A stretch of DNA of 64,000 nucleotides from Amoebidium appalachense (lineage: Eukaryota; Ichthyosporea): positions 2,294,001-2,358,000 of the forward strand of contig CAVNZM010000002.1 in the NCBI GenBank assembly GCA_963693365.1, read 5' to 3'. Position numbers and translations under genes: made by a program. The notes under the pieces were generated by a model. It was given only the letters and a program-made list of their open reading frames with translations. It searched no databases and was not told where the DNA came from. Positions 1 through 28,738 of this stretch are shown piece after piece; the first letter of the stretch is position 1; each line of letters begins with the position of its first letter.

Positions 1-1397
<1,397 letters not shown>

Positions 1398-1583
1398 GTG
1401 GCTTTTCCCCATTGGATGAAAATCACCCGGGGTCATGGATGGCTATGCATCAGCGCTGGCCTTTTTTTTCACTTAACACTTTTCTTTTTTTGTGTTTTTT
1501 CTCCTACTTTTCTTTATCTCTTTTCTTTTTCTTTTTTTTTTTCTTTTATTTTTTTTTTTTATTTTTATTTTTTTTTTTTGGGT

Positions 1584-1622
<39 letters not shown>

Positions 1623-1815
1623 CTTGATGTGTACTCCCCTCGCAGTGGGGCCTATACCCGACCTACCCACCCACACCCTCATGTCTTTCCTTTTTCGTAT
1701 TCTCTTAATTTTTTGAATCCTCTAAGAGAATTTTCTGTCCTACTTGAGCCGTGATATCAATCACCTTTATCAATTATACAAGGGGTCACGGTTTTCTTCA
1801 GAATCAATTGAGAAG

Positions 1816-1850
<35 letters not shown>

Positions 1851-1980
1851 AAAAAAAACAGTCAAAAGAGAGAAAAAAATATCACAGAATGCGTTGTTAG
1901 GAAAGTTCGGTCCGGAGCCTAGGCCCCAGGAAAACGATTCGTTTTTGGTTAATTTGGTGGTGTGGCCATAATGAGGTGGG

Positions 1981-2027
<47 letters not shown>

Positions 2028-2035
2028 TGTGTGTG

Positions 2036-2071
<36 letters not shown>

Positions 2072-3299
2072 TAATATGGTATAGCTCATGCTTTTGTATA
2101 TTTGCAACTCTGAAATGAAAGTGTTAAAGGATGAATGAATGTGTTCATATTTTAGTACCTGTACCTACTGAAAGTTTTTACTAATATAGACTGTCGTATG
2201 GGAATGAGACGTTATCCATACTGAAACGATCAAAATAAAAGGATGACTGTGTTTTGCGCACAGTGTGAAATTCTATAAAAGATCATAGCTCTGAGCAGAA
2301 GCTAACATTAACATGAAATCCTAAAGCATGCCAAATCCATTCTGTGCCTTCCGTAGTGACTTTGCGCCCGACTGCCAATTTCACATCGATTTTGATTGGT
2401 AGCTTTTGGCAAGATTGAAACTTATAAGGTTAGTTAATGTAAGAAATATGATTGGTCGGAACAGACTGAAAAGGTCCATGGAATATTCTATGGTCTGATC
2501 GCAAGGAGTTTAAATTTTGTTATCCAATACGAATCAAAAATTTATTGTTTGAAATATGTATTTGTGGGTCGGAATCCCGGGGCTTCAAATTCTCCGCTAA
2601 GATCAGAGCTCTCATAATCATGAGCGCGTGCTGGTGATTGACGGTGTCGGACTTCCGTTTCCCTTTCTTTACCAAGCCGTGCGTACTACGTATACGGCGC
2701 CGGCATGTTTGCGACTGACGGGTGGGGGTTTGCGGTGTGCGGCTGACAGGAAGCTGTTTCCCCACTTTTCAACATCATACGTGATGTGCGCTGATTTCTT
2801 GTGCGGAGACTTTCGGCAGTCCCAAACAGAAAAAGTTTGTAAGCCCCTCACCCAGGCGTCCCGATCTTACCGAAACCACCAATAAATAGTCACGCAAGGG
2901 GAATGCGTATTCTGGGGAGCTTTTTGGGAAGTGTACGGCAAACGAACGTGGCGACATTGCATTGAATCTCCTCCTCCCCCCCCCCCCCCCCCCCCCCCTC
3001 CCCGAGCCTTGGGGAACCCCGTAATAAAGTCTGGGAGTTACATATAAACAAGTACAATCATGGGAACTGGGCAGTTCATTGACAAGGGGGAGGCGTGGAA
3101 GGGAGGGAGAGAGGGGGAGGGGGTTGGGGGGAGGCGGGCACAAGCATCTCAGGAACCGGGAAGGGGAAGGCCTTGTGGGGGGCAGGAACTTCTGCAAGCA
3201 GATCTGCTTGGTTGTGCGTGCTTTTATGTGAGCAGTATGGGCCCACGGGTGCGGGTGGGGGAGGAGGGAGGTTTGATTTAACTTGCGCAACACATGTAG

Positions 3300-3782
3300 C
3301 TGCGGTGTCTGTGTGTGTGTGTGTGTGTGTCTGTGTGTGCGCTGTGTGTGGGTGGGTGGGTGGGTGTGGGTGTGTCTTGTGTGGGTGTGTATGTCTGTGT
3401 GTGAGTGTGTGTGTGTGTACATGTGTGAGGATGTGTTTGTGTGTACGCTTGTGTGCGAAAGGGTGTGTTTATGCCACGGTGTATGTGTGTGTGGGTGGGT
3501 TGGTGTGTGTGGGTGGGTGTTCGTGTGGTTGTGGGTGTGTGTGGGTGTGTTGTCTGTGTTTGTCTGTATGTGTGTGCATGTCTGTGTGTGAGTGTATGCG
3601 TGAGGATGTGTGTGTGTGTTTTATGTGTATGCTTGTGTGGGAGTAGTTGTGTTTATGTGCGTGCATGTGTGTGCGCGCGCAGGCGCGTGTGTGTTACTGG
3701 GTGTCTGACTGTGTCTGTGTCTGTGTGTGCGTGTGTGTATGTGTGCGTGTGCGTGTGTGTGTGCATGTGTGAGTTGTGCATG
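3300..3782. repeat. Imperfect (GT)n minisatellite-like tract
   Basis: About 480 bases of TGTG/GGTGTG variants with interspersed TGTATG, TGGGTGGG and GCGC words on the plus strand. It is open in several frames only because the composition lacks stop codons, so the long reading frames across it are artefacts. Confidence 0.85.
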
Positions 3783-4649
3783 GGCATGGGCGCGTGTAGT
3801 TTTGGGAAAGAGCAAAGGAGGGCGTGTAAGGGCATCAGGTTCGTGACTTGGGTTCACAACAAAGAGACTGAACGGCCATTGTATTCGTGTAACCCAGCTC
3901 GCTGCCAGAGGGTGACCAATATCGAAAATGCCTGTGCATTGTGATGGAGCAGCACTGGGCCCTGCGCGAAGCTACACTTGACAGTTACTTGCAATGGTGG
4001 CCGTGCTGCAATACGTTCTGAGCGCTAACTGCAGAAACCACACTAACGTGTGCTATATATCATCGTGCAAGTGACCTACTGTACGCGCTACCTACTATGA
4101 GGCCACTCAGGTTTGTAAAGGCATATATACTCGCGGAAAGAGGTGGGCAACAGATCTTATAACGAGATATAGCATCAGAACACACAGCCTCTAGCTGTAC
4201 ACTAGCTGTACACGCACCACTTACCACAGCTATCACTAGTACTGAAGAGACCAGGTCAATGTTTTCCAGCATGTACAGATCATTATACATAAGGCACACG
4301 TATGTATTTATAGTCAATCATTACAATATCATAAAGCTTTTGTGGTCGCACTTGGTGTAATGCTCACAGAAGTCCTTTTTTCGTTTATTCTACACTGCTA
4401 CAACAAGAGACCGTAACATTTGTACACTTATAAGCGTGATATCTAACCAATCTTTTAGGCACCGAACATAAATAATGAGCCTGGCAGTTGTAAAAGCGTT
4501 AGATTTAGGCTTCTATGAATTATTTATTGAGAAATTACTATTTATAATTATATAATGACTTTTGGTTGTGTATTATTGCTCCATCAACGCCATTTTATTT
4601 GTTGTTTTGGTACCGACCAGGATCTTTCGACAGCGCAGCCTACTTTATT

Positions 4650-4770
4650 GAACCAATCAAAATCGCCAATGCCCAGCATGTCTTAGCGCCAAATTGCAGA
4701 GCCGCGGCGCATGATTGGCTACCTAAATGTGACTGGCGGGAAACCTAGTGCGGTTTTACCCAATCACCAC
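4650..4770. promoter_or_regulatory. Orphan CCAAT-box/E2F-type cluster
   Basis: Within about 120 bases there are CCAAT boxes in both orientations (AACCAATCA near 4652, GCCAATG near 4675, GATTGG near 4713, ACCCAATCA near 4759). There are also two words matching the E2F consensus TTTSSCGC on the minus strand: GCGCCAAA at about 4688-4695 and GGCGGGAAA at about 4735-4743. This mixture is typical of cell-cycle promoters in animals. No coding exon begins nearby; the closest start, DUSP12, is 2.3 kb downstream. It may mark an upstream non-coding first exon or an unrecognised transcript. Confidence 0.4.
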
Positions 4771-5461
4771 ATTGCAGAACAAAGTTTTCGGAGTGGACTT
4801 CCGGGCCCGCCAAACGTGATTAAGCAGCCCATATTATACCGTGTTGTGACACCACCCACATATAAACATGCAACCAAAATTGGCAGAGAGTCATATAACC
4901 TCATTATCAAGTGGCGTATGTAGGGATTTTCTTGTCCTCCCAAGAATACTTGGCGTACCATATTACCTGACTTAGTGAAAAGAGGAAGTGTCACTTCCCG
5001 CAGGAGGCGAACAAAACGGCTGCATAGGCCGCTAGATACACTCAAGAAAACCCCCTCTGCCAATTTTCAGGCTAGGTTTACTAGTCAAGCAGAAGAGAAA
5101 CGCGCCGCACTCTTCCAATCTCAGCTAAGAAAACGCCTACACCTCGTTAGATGCTGTTAGAACCCGCGGCTCTGATTAGCACTCATTAGATCGACACATC
5201 TGGCTCATTTATCAAATTAGCTGGCGGTAATTGCGATTGGCTGTTTGTCAGCATTTTAATTTATTGTCATTAACCAGTCCCAAAATACCATAAAACGCAG
5301 AGGGCGGGTTGCACGGCTAAACCTTAATAAGGGGGATTACACTTTCTCACAATCCAAGCATGCACGTGCGATTTTTATATTGGCTGGTTGGGGAGGGATG
5401 GGGGTCTGTCTCTGAAAAAGGGGTGGTGAGACCAATGAGGGGTCGCCTGCAAGTTGCATAT

Positions 5462-5507
5462 ATTTGCATATATATGCATATATTGACGTCATATACCATA
5501 TTTGCAT
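5462..5507 (+). promoter_or_regulatory. AT-rich element with two ATTTGCAT octamers around a TGACGTCA CRE
   Basis: ATTTGCAT at 5462-5469 and again at 5500-5507 flank a perfect palindromic TGACGTCA at 5484-5491, inside a stretch of TATATGCATA-like words. The octamer is the classical POU-factor site and TGACGTCA the classical CREB/ATF site. It sits in intergenic DNA 1.5 kb upstream of DUSP12. Function is inferred from motif identity only. Confidence 0.3.
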
Positions 5508-5855
5508 GTATTAGCATATATCATAACAAGTTGCGGGTGACGCCTCTTATGCATGAATGGAGCGTAGGCCTCAGTGATCGGCCTCCTGATTTGGGAGCCG
5601 GGGAAGGGGGCCGGAAAAAGGGAGGGAGAGGGGGTGGGGGGCAAAGAGAGGAAAGAGAGAGAGAAAGAGAGGCTGACGGCCTGGTGTCTTAGTCTAAGAT
5701 ATGATGTGTAACGTTTTAAGCTTGAACCCCCCCAAAAAATCGACGTTCCTGAATTAACTAAAGTGCTTTTTTCCGTTGTGAGGTGAGTCTTGAATTGTCG
5801 AGGCGATCGAAAGGGGTACAAAAGGCAGGAAAAAGCGTACCCAGGGGGGAAGGGT

Positions 5856-5870
<15 letters not shown>

Positions 5871-5886
<16 letters not shown>

Positions 5887-5972
5887 GGGGGGGGGGTTGG
5901 GGAAGGGGGGAGTGGGCAATTATAAAGGTGAGATAATCGATCTACCCCCCCCCCCCCCCCCCCCCCCCCCCC

Positions 5973-6020
<48 letters not shown>

Positions 6021-6209
6021 AACACCCACTCGCCCGCCCCGTGACAAACAAAAAAAAAAAAAAAAATCGTGTTCACAGTGTGGGCGGGAAGGGGAAAAAA
6101 AAAAAAAAAAAAAACCCCTTTGAAAGGCCAGTGATGGGGAAAATGCATGCCATTGGGGTTCAGGCTGCAGCCATTCAAAACTGAGAGCAGCCCAGCCCCC
6201 CAGCCCCAG

Positions 6210-6293
<84 letters not shown>
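5871..6293. repeat. Compound homopolymer block including an about 83-base C run
   Basis: Order on the plus strand: (GT)n then poly(G) 5871-5896, C-rich 5946-6010 running directly into poly(A), a second A run near 6051-6066, a third at 6094-6113, then an almost uninterrupted C run at 6211-6293. This is the longest C homopolymer in the window and a likely place for assembly length error. The complementary G strand could form quadruplexes. Confidence 0.85.
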
Positions 6294-6294
<1 letters not shown>

Positions 6295-7057
6295 AGTCCC
6301 ACTCTCCCCACCCACCCACCCGGCACCCACCTTTCCCCGGGTGCACGGCGTTGGCAAATCGCCAGAATTCTGCACAGTGTACGTGCTAGCTCACTACGAG
6401 ACCGTGTACCTACCCACAGCCTAGAGTTGGCGATTCATAGAAGCAATGATTGGGTGGATATGAGCCAAAGGGTTCAGAAGAAAATGGTGGTGGGTGTGGC
6501 GATATGGTGGCATGGTGGGTGTGTGTGTTGGGCATTGCGATCCTGACCATGCCCCCCCACTAGTCAAGATGCATGGATCCCATGACGGTACCAGGTCATG
6601 AATGTAGCCATGGTCACACTGTTTACGTCGCAACACAAAATGTGCTTATACCGTAGTACTCTGCAGGGGCTCTTCTATCACCGACATATACGTCCACATC
6701 TAAACGCGCCGTTTGCACACCCAGTGCCTGTGACGTCACAAAGCTCTGCTTGCAATACACTTATTAAAATAAAATCGCTTTGTGGGGTCTCCATTTTTAG
6801 ATGCCACGGAAGTACATACACAACACACACTTGCAGAACGACTCGTTTGTGCACGTGTAAGTCACGGGATTGTTACTTATGAAGTGCGGCACATCGATTA
6901 TTATGAGCAGAAGGAAGCGGCCGGTAGTAACCCACAGCACTAATTAAAGCTTGCGGTTTATACTGTATTGTCCAAACAAGAGTTGCTCTGATGCTTTCTA
7001 AGACAGCAGCGTGGCTGTGAAGTGTGGACGAGAGTGGGAATAAACAAAACGGCGAAG

Positions 7058-15743
<8,686 letters not shown>

Positions 15744-16252
15744 TGCGGTTGTGAGTGGCTGAGGCTCTGGGATGATTCCAATTTGGATAGGTGGGTTATG
15801 ATGGTCTTGTCTTTCTCTCTGCTTCTGCCTGAAGGGCGTCTGTATGTGCTTGACTGTGGCCCCTTGACACAAGGGTGCTTGTACGCTCAAGTTAGTGCAA
15901 CCGTGTCTTTGTAATGAGTACGAATGATATTGATCTCCCCTCTCTGATCAAGACGGGTGACCTACCCATGTTCAAGTGAAACAGTATCTGAGTTGGGTTT
16001 CGTTAACGAGGTGAATAGGTCGAAACTCGGGTACTGTGGATGACCTGGGCCCCCCCTGAGGATGGGCTCTGCTTATTATGCATACTCTTTATGTATGGCT
16101 TGCATTCTGCATCGTGTTATCCGTTTGTTCTTGTGTACTTCGTACTTTTTGACGCATTCAAACCCCCCCCCCCCCCCGCCCACACACACACACACAGAGA
16201 GAGGCACAGACAAAACATGCATACATGCATGCACACCCCTACAACCCCCCCC

Positions 16253-16283
<31 letters not shown>

Positions 16284-16600
16284 ACATGCGCACACGCACG
16301 TGCTGCAGGTCAAAATGTCCCCCCCCCCCTCCCCCCCCTCCCCCCCCTCTCCCCCCCCCCCTCCCCCCCCCCTCCCCCCCCCCCCCCCCCCACCACCACC
16401 ACCACTATGACACACCACCACCACAGTATTGCCTAAACATATGGGGCCAACTGCACGGGTGGGGTTAACATGTTGGCCTCTTGTCTCTATGTACGCAGCA
16501 ATAGATTATTTTGGACTTGCATGGTTTCACTTGTGATGGTGCTTGTTATCCTTCCTGGACGTATAGTTTTCTTGCACTTTTGGTTTTCTTTTCTTCTTTG

Positions 16601-16647
<47 letters not shown>

Positions 16648-16989
16648 TGGTGAATGAATGGAAAGCTCCTTTCAGCCCCAATGGTTGAATATCTTCTCTG
16701 TATTCCTCAAATGAATAGCTAGTGCAGTTGCAAGTTGTATGTAAATGTGTAACAGACTGAGTTTCAGGGAGCGGAGAAGTGAGAAGACAATGAAACTTAG
16801 CCCAGTGGCTTGTAAGAGGGCAGGTTTTCAAACGTAAGAATCGATGAATGCTCCTGGTAAGAAATAAAGGAGAAATAATGCACTGCTGGTTGAAAGATCT
16901 TACGAATACCTCAGCACGCGCGAGTGCGCACATACACACACATGTACACGCAACATACAACCACACACGCACACACGCACAACATATAA

Positions 16990-17027
<38 letters not shown>

Positions 17028-18489
17028 TCCTATCTAGGCCTGGATGTACAAGCACTCACACACATGACGGACATATCGAATCTGGGTGTGTCTGCACACA
17101 CAGCACACACACGTGCATGGGCACGCACAGACCGTGTGTGTGTGTGTGTGTGCTTGCGTGCACGTGGTGGTTTGTGTGTGTTGTCGATCAAATTGTTTCA
17201 GACAGTATATATTTCTCCCCCCCCCCCTTCCACACCTCCACCACCACCACCACCAAAAAAAAAAAAAAAAAAAGAAAATGAATGAAGCCTTGTGTTTGCC
17301 TCCGATGCACATCTCGGCACTGAGCAAGTGATGACGTCACCTCGTTCTCTCAATGTGCATGCGTTCGAGTACTTGAAAACAAACAGGCGCCAGGGCCGAG
17401 GATTGTGTCGGGGTTCAACTTCAGCGCCAACAGCACATCCCTCAGACAGAACAGGCACCACAGCCGCGGTATTGTCCGGGTATACCCAGCCCCTGTTCCT
17501 CCTTCCGCTTCTGGCACAAATTTAAATAAAAACTGAAACGAGAGAACCCCAGATTTCAACTACTTCGTTTCGCATTCAGGGCACTCAGAGCAGTAGTCTG
17601 CCGCAGGCCAAGGTGTCAAGTCCTCCGGCCGCTTGTCAAAACCTTCGTTAAAAATCCTACGCAAATCCTTGTCTGTAGAAACAATTTGAGTACCGACTAT
17701 AAGAAAAAATCCTTGAAAGGGCATTAAGGGTGGGTGGCCGTTTAATAGAGTTGGAAGAAAACGCTTCTTACTCATAAGCTGCAAGTTCCTGACGGGAGGT
17801 CTATGGGAGATGCGGTGATTTCGGTCGAGGTTGGTGTTGACATTTTCCTATCTCAAATTCAGGTGGTGGTGGTGTTGGTGGTGGTGGTGGTGAAGTTGGT
17901 GGTCGTTTGCGTGTGCGTGTGATTGTGCGTGTACATGTGGGTGGGCGGAAAGAAGGGGGAAGAAGTTGCGCTACGTGGCTTGAGCCGCTTGACTGCCAGC
18001 TGAGCCGGGTTTTTTAGCATGGTATACTTTTTGCTAAAATACTTGCATGATAAATTACCAAACAAGCAATACAAAGGACCATTATATAAAATAATTTGGA
18101 GCATTAATGTTGTATTATGATTACAAACGCCTATCCCTTCAAGAGCACCGGGTTAGACATGTGACTTTTGACCATGGCTTATTTTTGTTATCTTTGTCAT
18201 CTCTTACGTTTTACCATACAAATAAACTAGCTTCTTTCAGTTTTCTTGAACGCATCATTCATCCCGAGTCCTACTGAGGGGAAAGCTCACAGCCTCATGA
18301 CACAAAAGGGCGAATCACAATACACGTTTAAAAACAGCAAACTGCCGGTTTGGTGATACGTAACACTCCCCTGTTGCACAACTTCCCTTCTCAGACACTG
18401 GTGCTGACAGGCAGTTTGGGTATGACAGTTACTGAGCTCCCTGATGTTGCTTGTGACATGTGTTTATTTGGAGACAACGAAGTTACAAA
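15744..18489. other. Intergenic region DUSP12 to unknown gene
   Basis: Contains repeat copy B, C-rich tracts at 16240-16391, a poly(G) run at 16602-16641, (CA)n at 16989-17026, and a (GGT)n stretch near 17862-17892. 17280-18480 is of ordinary composition. One 74-codon minus-strand open frame at 17560-17784 could not be tied to a family. No RNA gene was seen. Confidence 0.65.
15935..16177 (+). repeat. Dispersed structured repeat with poly(C) end, copy B (type 2)
   Basis: Starts around CTCTGATCAAGACGGGTGACC. Contains the stem CAGTATCTGAGTT paired with AACTCGGGTACTG, then CTGAGGATGGGCTCTGC, TTATGTATGGCTTGCATTC and GTACTTTTTGACGCATTCAAA, and ends in C's at 16163-16177. It lies about 200 bases after the DUSP12 stop, in sense, so it may be part of the 3' untranslated region. 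Confidence 0.75.
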
Positions 18490-26000
<7,511 letters not shown>

Positions 26001-26062
26001 CTCAAACTTGGAAAACTCTCCGCTCTCTCACTCTCTTGGTGCTTTACTGGTTGTTCGTACTC

Positions 26063-26152
26063 GAGGAACCATGCACACTTGTACGTTATGTGAGGAACCA
26101 TGCACCCTTGTACGTTTCTTTTATTCGAGGAACCACGCATCCTTGTACGTTT
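26063..26152 (+). repeat. Three tandem about 25-base units in the probable 3' UTR
   Basis: Units at 26063-26087, 26092-26116 and 26127-26152 share GAGGAACCAYGCA followed by CTTGTACGTT. Spacing is 29 and 35 bases. The array begins 63 bases after the stop codon of the unknown gene, so it is likely transcribed in its 3' untranslated region. Confidence 0.8.
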
Positions 26153-26627
26153 TTGTTATGTGGTAAAGTGTATTTAATTTAGTTTTGTGTTTGTTTCAAT
26201 TCTGCCCTTGGTGCCTCCATATCGATAGAGGGACTTGGTGCTACACTTCACGTTGTATATGGTATTGTATACATTGCGGGTATTGAATAAGGCAAGCTCA
26301 GAAAAAATGAAGCCGTTGTTGTTTGGGGCCAGAAGAGCCTCTTCGTGCCATGGGGTACATGTGTTCTCGTGACGAAAGAGTCTCTCTCAGCTTTCCTGTC
26401 CAAGTTCTCCGGTGATTCTCCAAATCTTCGGTTGTTGTTTGTTTGTTTTGTTTTGTTTGGTCTTTTTCCCGCGGTGCAAGAGTTTGAAAAGGCTAGTGGG
26501 TATTGAATAGGTCGGTTCCCATGTGAGTGGGTGGTTGCTTGACTACTTGGTAGTGGGATCTGTGTTTGCTCCAAACCCAGCTTACCGCTGTGGGCTTGGT
26601 GGGTGGCGGTGGTGTACGTGGTGGGGT

Positions 26628-26628
<1 letters not shown>

Positions 26629-26693
<65 letters not shown>

Positions 26694-26694
26694 A

Positions 26695-26720
<26 letters not shown>
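26629..26720. repeat. Poly(G) block, over 60 consecutive G
   Basis: G run at about 26629-26692 interrupted by AA, then a second run to 26720. On RNA or single-stranded DNA this would be a strong quadruplex former. Length is likely uncertain in the assembly. Confidence 0.85.
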
Positions 26721-26726
<6 letters not shown>

Positions 26727-28039
26727 AAAGCTGTCTGCAATTGCATAAACTTGAATTGCGATTCAACAATAAATAAAGTCACTGCAACAACGGCCCCATT
26801 CCTTCCTGTGTTTGGAAAGTGAATGTTTCATATGGGGGGGCTTTACTGGTGCATGTTGTGTGCAAGTTCCGGGTGCGAGTTGTTGTATCATCAAAAGATG
26901 CATGTGGTAATCGAATAAACGGTCTATGCATGCCTGTCATTTCAAATGCAAAAAAAAAATGACCTGCACGTGCACCTGCTCGAAATGTGGAGGCTCAACT
27001 TAAATGAGTGTTTACACCTTGGTTTGTTGTGTATAGGTATATGCGGATGTGTGCTTCATGAGTGCACCCAGTTAGCACTGTGTATAGCTACGTGTGTGCG
27101 CATGTATCCATGTCAGTGTATGCAAGTATTCGAAGGGTCAGCCTGTGTAGATATATGCATAGATGTCTGTGTGAATGCGCAGGTGTTCCCAAGTTACGTT
27201 CCCCGTAACCCAGGATTAGAGAGCGGGACAGAGGTTGCATCCATTTCACGTGTCGCAACAATTTGAAAGATTGACGTTTTAATTTTTGCTGGTACACGAG
27301 TAGGTCCTGACACCACATATTCTCCTGGCTAATCATTGGCGCGTGGCACATGTTTACCATGCCGGGCCCGTAGCCGTGGCAATGCCATGCCACTCTGCTA
27401 GTATTTTATATATACATAACACATTACTGTAGTAGTACTATACAGTTTGCTATCCTAAAACAGCTAGTGCTTTACTCCTTCGTCCTCTTATACTCCCATC
27501 GCGCTTTTGCCATGTGCGTTGGGCAGTGCGGACATCTTGAGCCATCAAAAGGTCATGTCTAGGATCACGCCCGCCATCTTGCCAAACGAATGCACCACCA
27601 TGGTACCGGCGGCCACTCTCGGTTCCTGGTGTTCCAGTATCTGCGGCTAAACCTGAAACCCAACGCATGTGCACATGTCCGTAGCTATAGGTGCTGCCAG
27701 GTTGCCATTTCCTTCCAGCCGAGGCTCATTTTGGGCAACTACGAACAGGCTCAGATGTCGACAAGGGGAGCTCAACGGCATAGATAGCCTTAGGTCGGGT
27801 GCCGGGCCATGGCATCACAACCACACAGATAGTGTGCCTCTTGGAGAGCATCGCTTCTTAGTTGCACAAGCAGTATAAGCAGGGAAGTTGTCTGCTCTTT
27901 CTGTTGCAGCACCATACAGTCAGGCTCGATGTGCAGTTCTGTGCCTAAGGTGGGTGGTCAGTAATGGGAACCGTGGAACACACACCAAACCAAGTAAGGC
28001 AGCTGATATTACTCGTGGAAAAAGTCATATGTACGGACC

Positions 28040-28738
28040 CAGACCATCCGGTGCCAGGTACAGGCACACATACGCCAAAGTTCACACGAGATAAGCCAAA
28101 GGCGCACCAGCAAAGCAGAATATTAAAAAAAAATGGCAGCCATAAACCCAGACCATCCGGTGCCAGGCAAACGCATCTGCCCATTTTGAGGCGGAAAACG
28201 AAACGGAAAATAGAAGCCCAGACCATCCGGTGCCAGGCAGCCCCCACGGGAGAGGATGATGTTTGGAACTAAACATGCAATCAAATGAGGATGACTGTTC
28301 AGACCATCCGGTGCCAGACAGCCCTCACAAGAAGATGTTTGGACGCACACATGCCATGAGTAAGCAATCGTGGAAGGGTGCCTAGACCATCCGGTGCCAG
28401 GCAGCCCGTGAGGGAACAGAAGTGCGTGTGCCATTGCTTGGGCTAAGCTCTAGTCCGACAAAAAGCGGCACACGCACCCTGTAAGTAAAAAGATAAACGG
28501 ACCAGCACAACCTACCAGCTAAACAGAACAACAAAGAAAAATGGCAGCCGTAAAACCAAACCATCCGGTGCCAGGCAAACACATCTGCCCACTTCGACAA
28601 GAAAAAAAGGGAATGGGAAAAAAGGGCCAAGACCATCCGGTGCTCGGCAGCCCCATGGGAAACGAGGACATGGAAACATCATTTTCCATTCGAGTAATCG
28701 AGGAAAGAGAGGTAGAGCCCAGACCATCCGGTGCCAGG
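28040..28738. repeat. Array of eight 19-base words CAGACCATCCGGTGCCAGG with variable spacers
   Basis: Copies at 28040-28058, 28149-28167, 28219-28237, 28300-28318, 28383-28401, 28557-28575, 28629-28647 and 28720-28738; most differ at 0-2 positions. Many continue GCAGCCC. The word contains the dyad TGCCAGGCA. Spacers of 50-155 bases are mostly unrelated, but 28123-28260 and 28533-28670 are near-copies (both have AATGGCAGCC before and CATCTGCCCA after the word), so a unit of about 410 bases has duplicated. The word is unrelated to the homopolymers elsewhere. Possibilities include a decayed satellite, a protein-binding array, or part of a larger element. Confidence 0.85.

Larger units (their letters stand above)
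1398..7057. other. Intergenic region POLB to DUSP12
   Basis: No gene was recognised. It holds poly(T)/poly(G) at 1532-1622, poly(A) at 1816-1846, poly(T)-(GT)n-poly(G) at 1982-2070, poly(C) at 2967-2998, an imperfect (GT)n region at 3300-3780, and large poly(C)/poly(G)/poly(A) blocks at 5871-6293. The stretches 2100-2950 and 3900-5830 are of ordinary composition. Short open frames there (for example 2628-2885 + and 4975-5160 +) show no family resemblance and lack splice support. A promoter-like cluster lies at 4650-4770 and an AT-rich octamer/CRE cluster at 5462-5507, listed separately. Confidence 0.7.

Noticed and set aside
3095-3646. Long Val/Cys/Gly open frame across the (GT)n region
   Set aside because: Translation of imperfect (GT)n simple sequence; repetitive VCVCV residues and no splice or domain support.
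4975-5160. Basic 61-codon frame near the orphan promoter cluster
   Set aside because: Considered as a histone-like or small basic protein, but no histone fold or conserved motif is present.
28040-28738. CRISPR array
   Set aside because: Repeat-spacer look is superficial: the word is 19 bases, spacers vary from 51 to 155 bases, part of the array is a duplicated larger unit, and the host is an intron-rich eukaryote with no cas genes.
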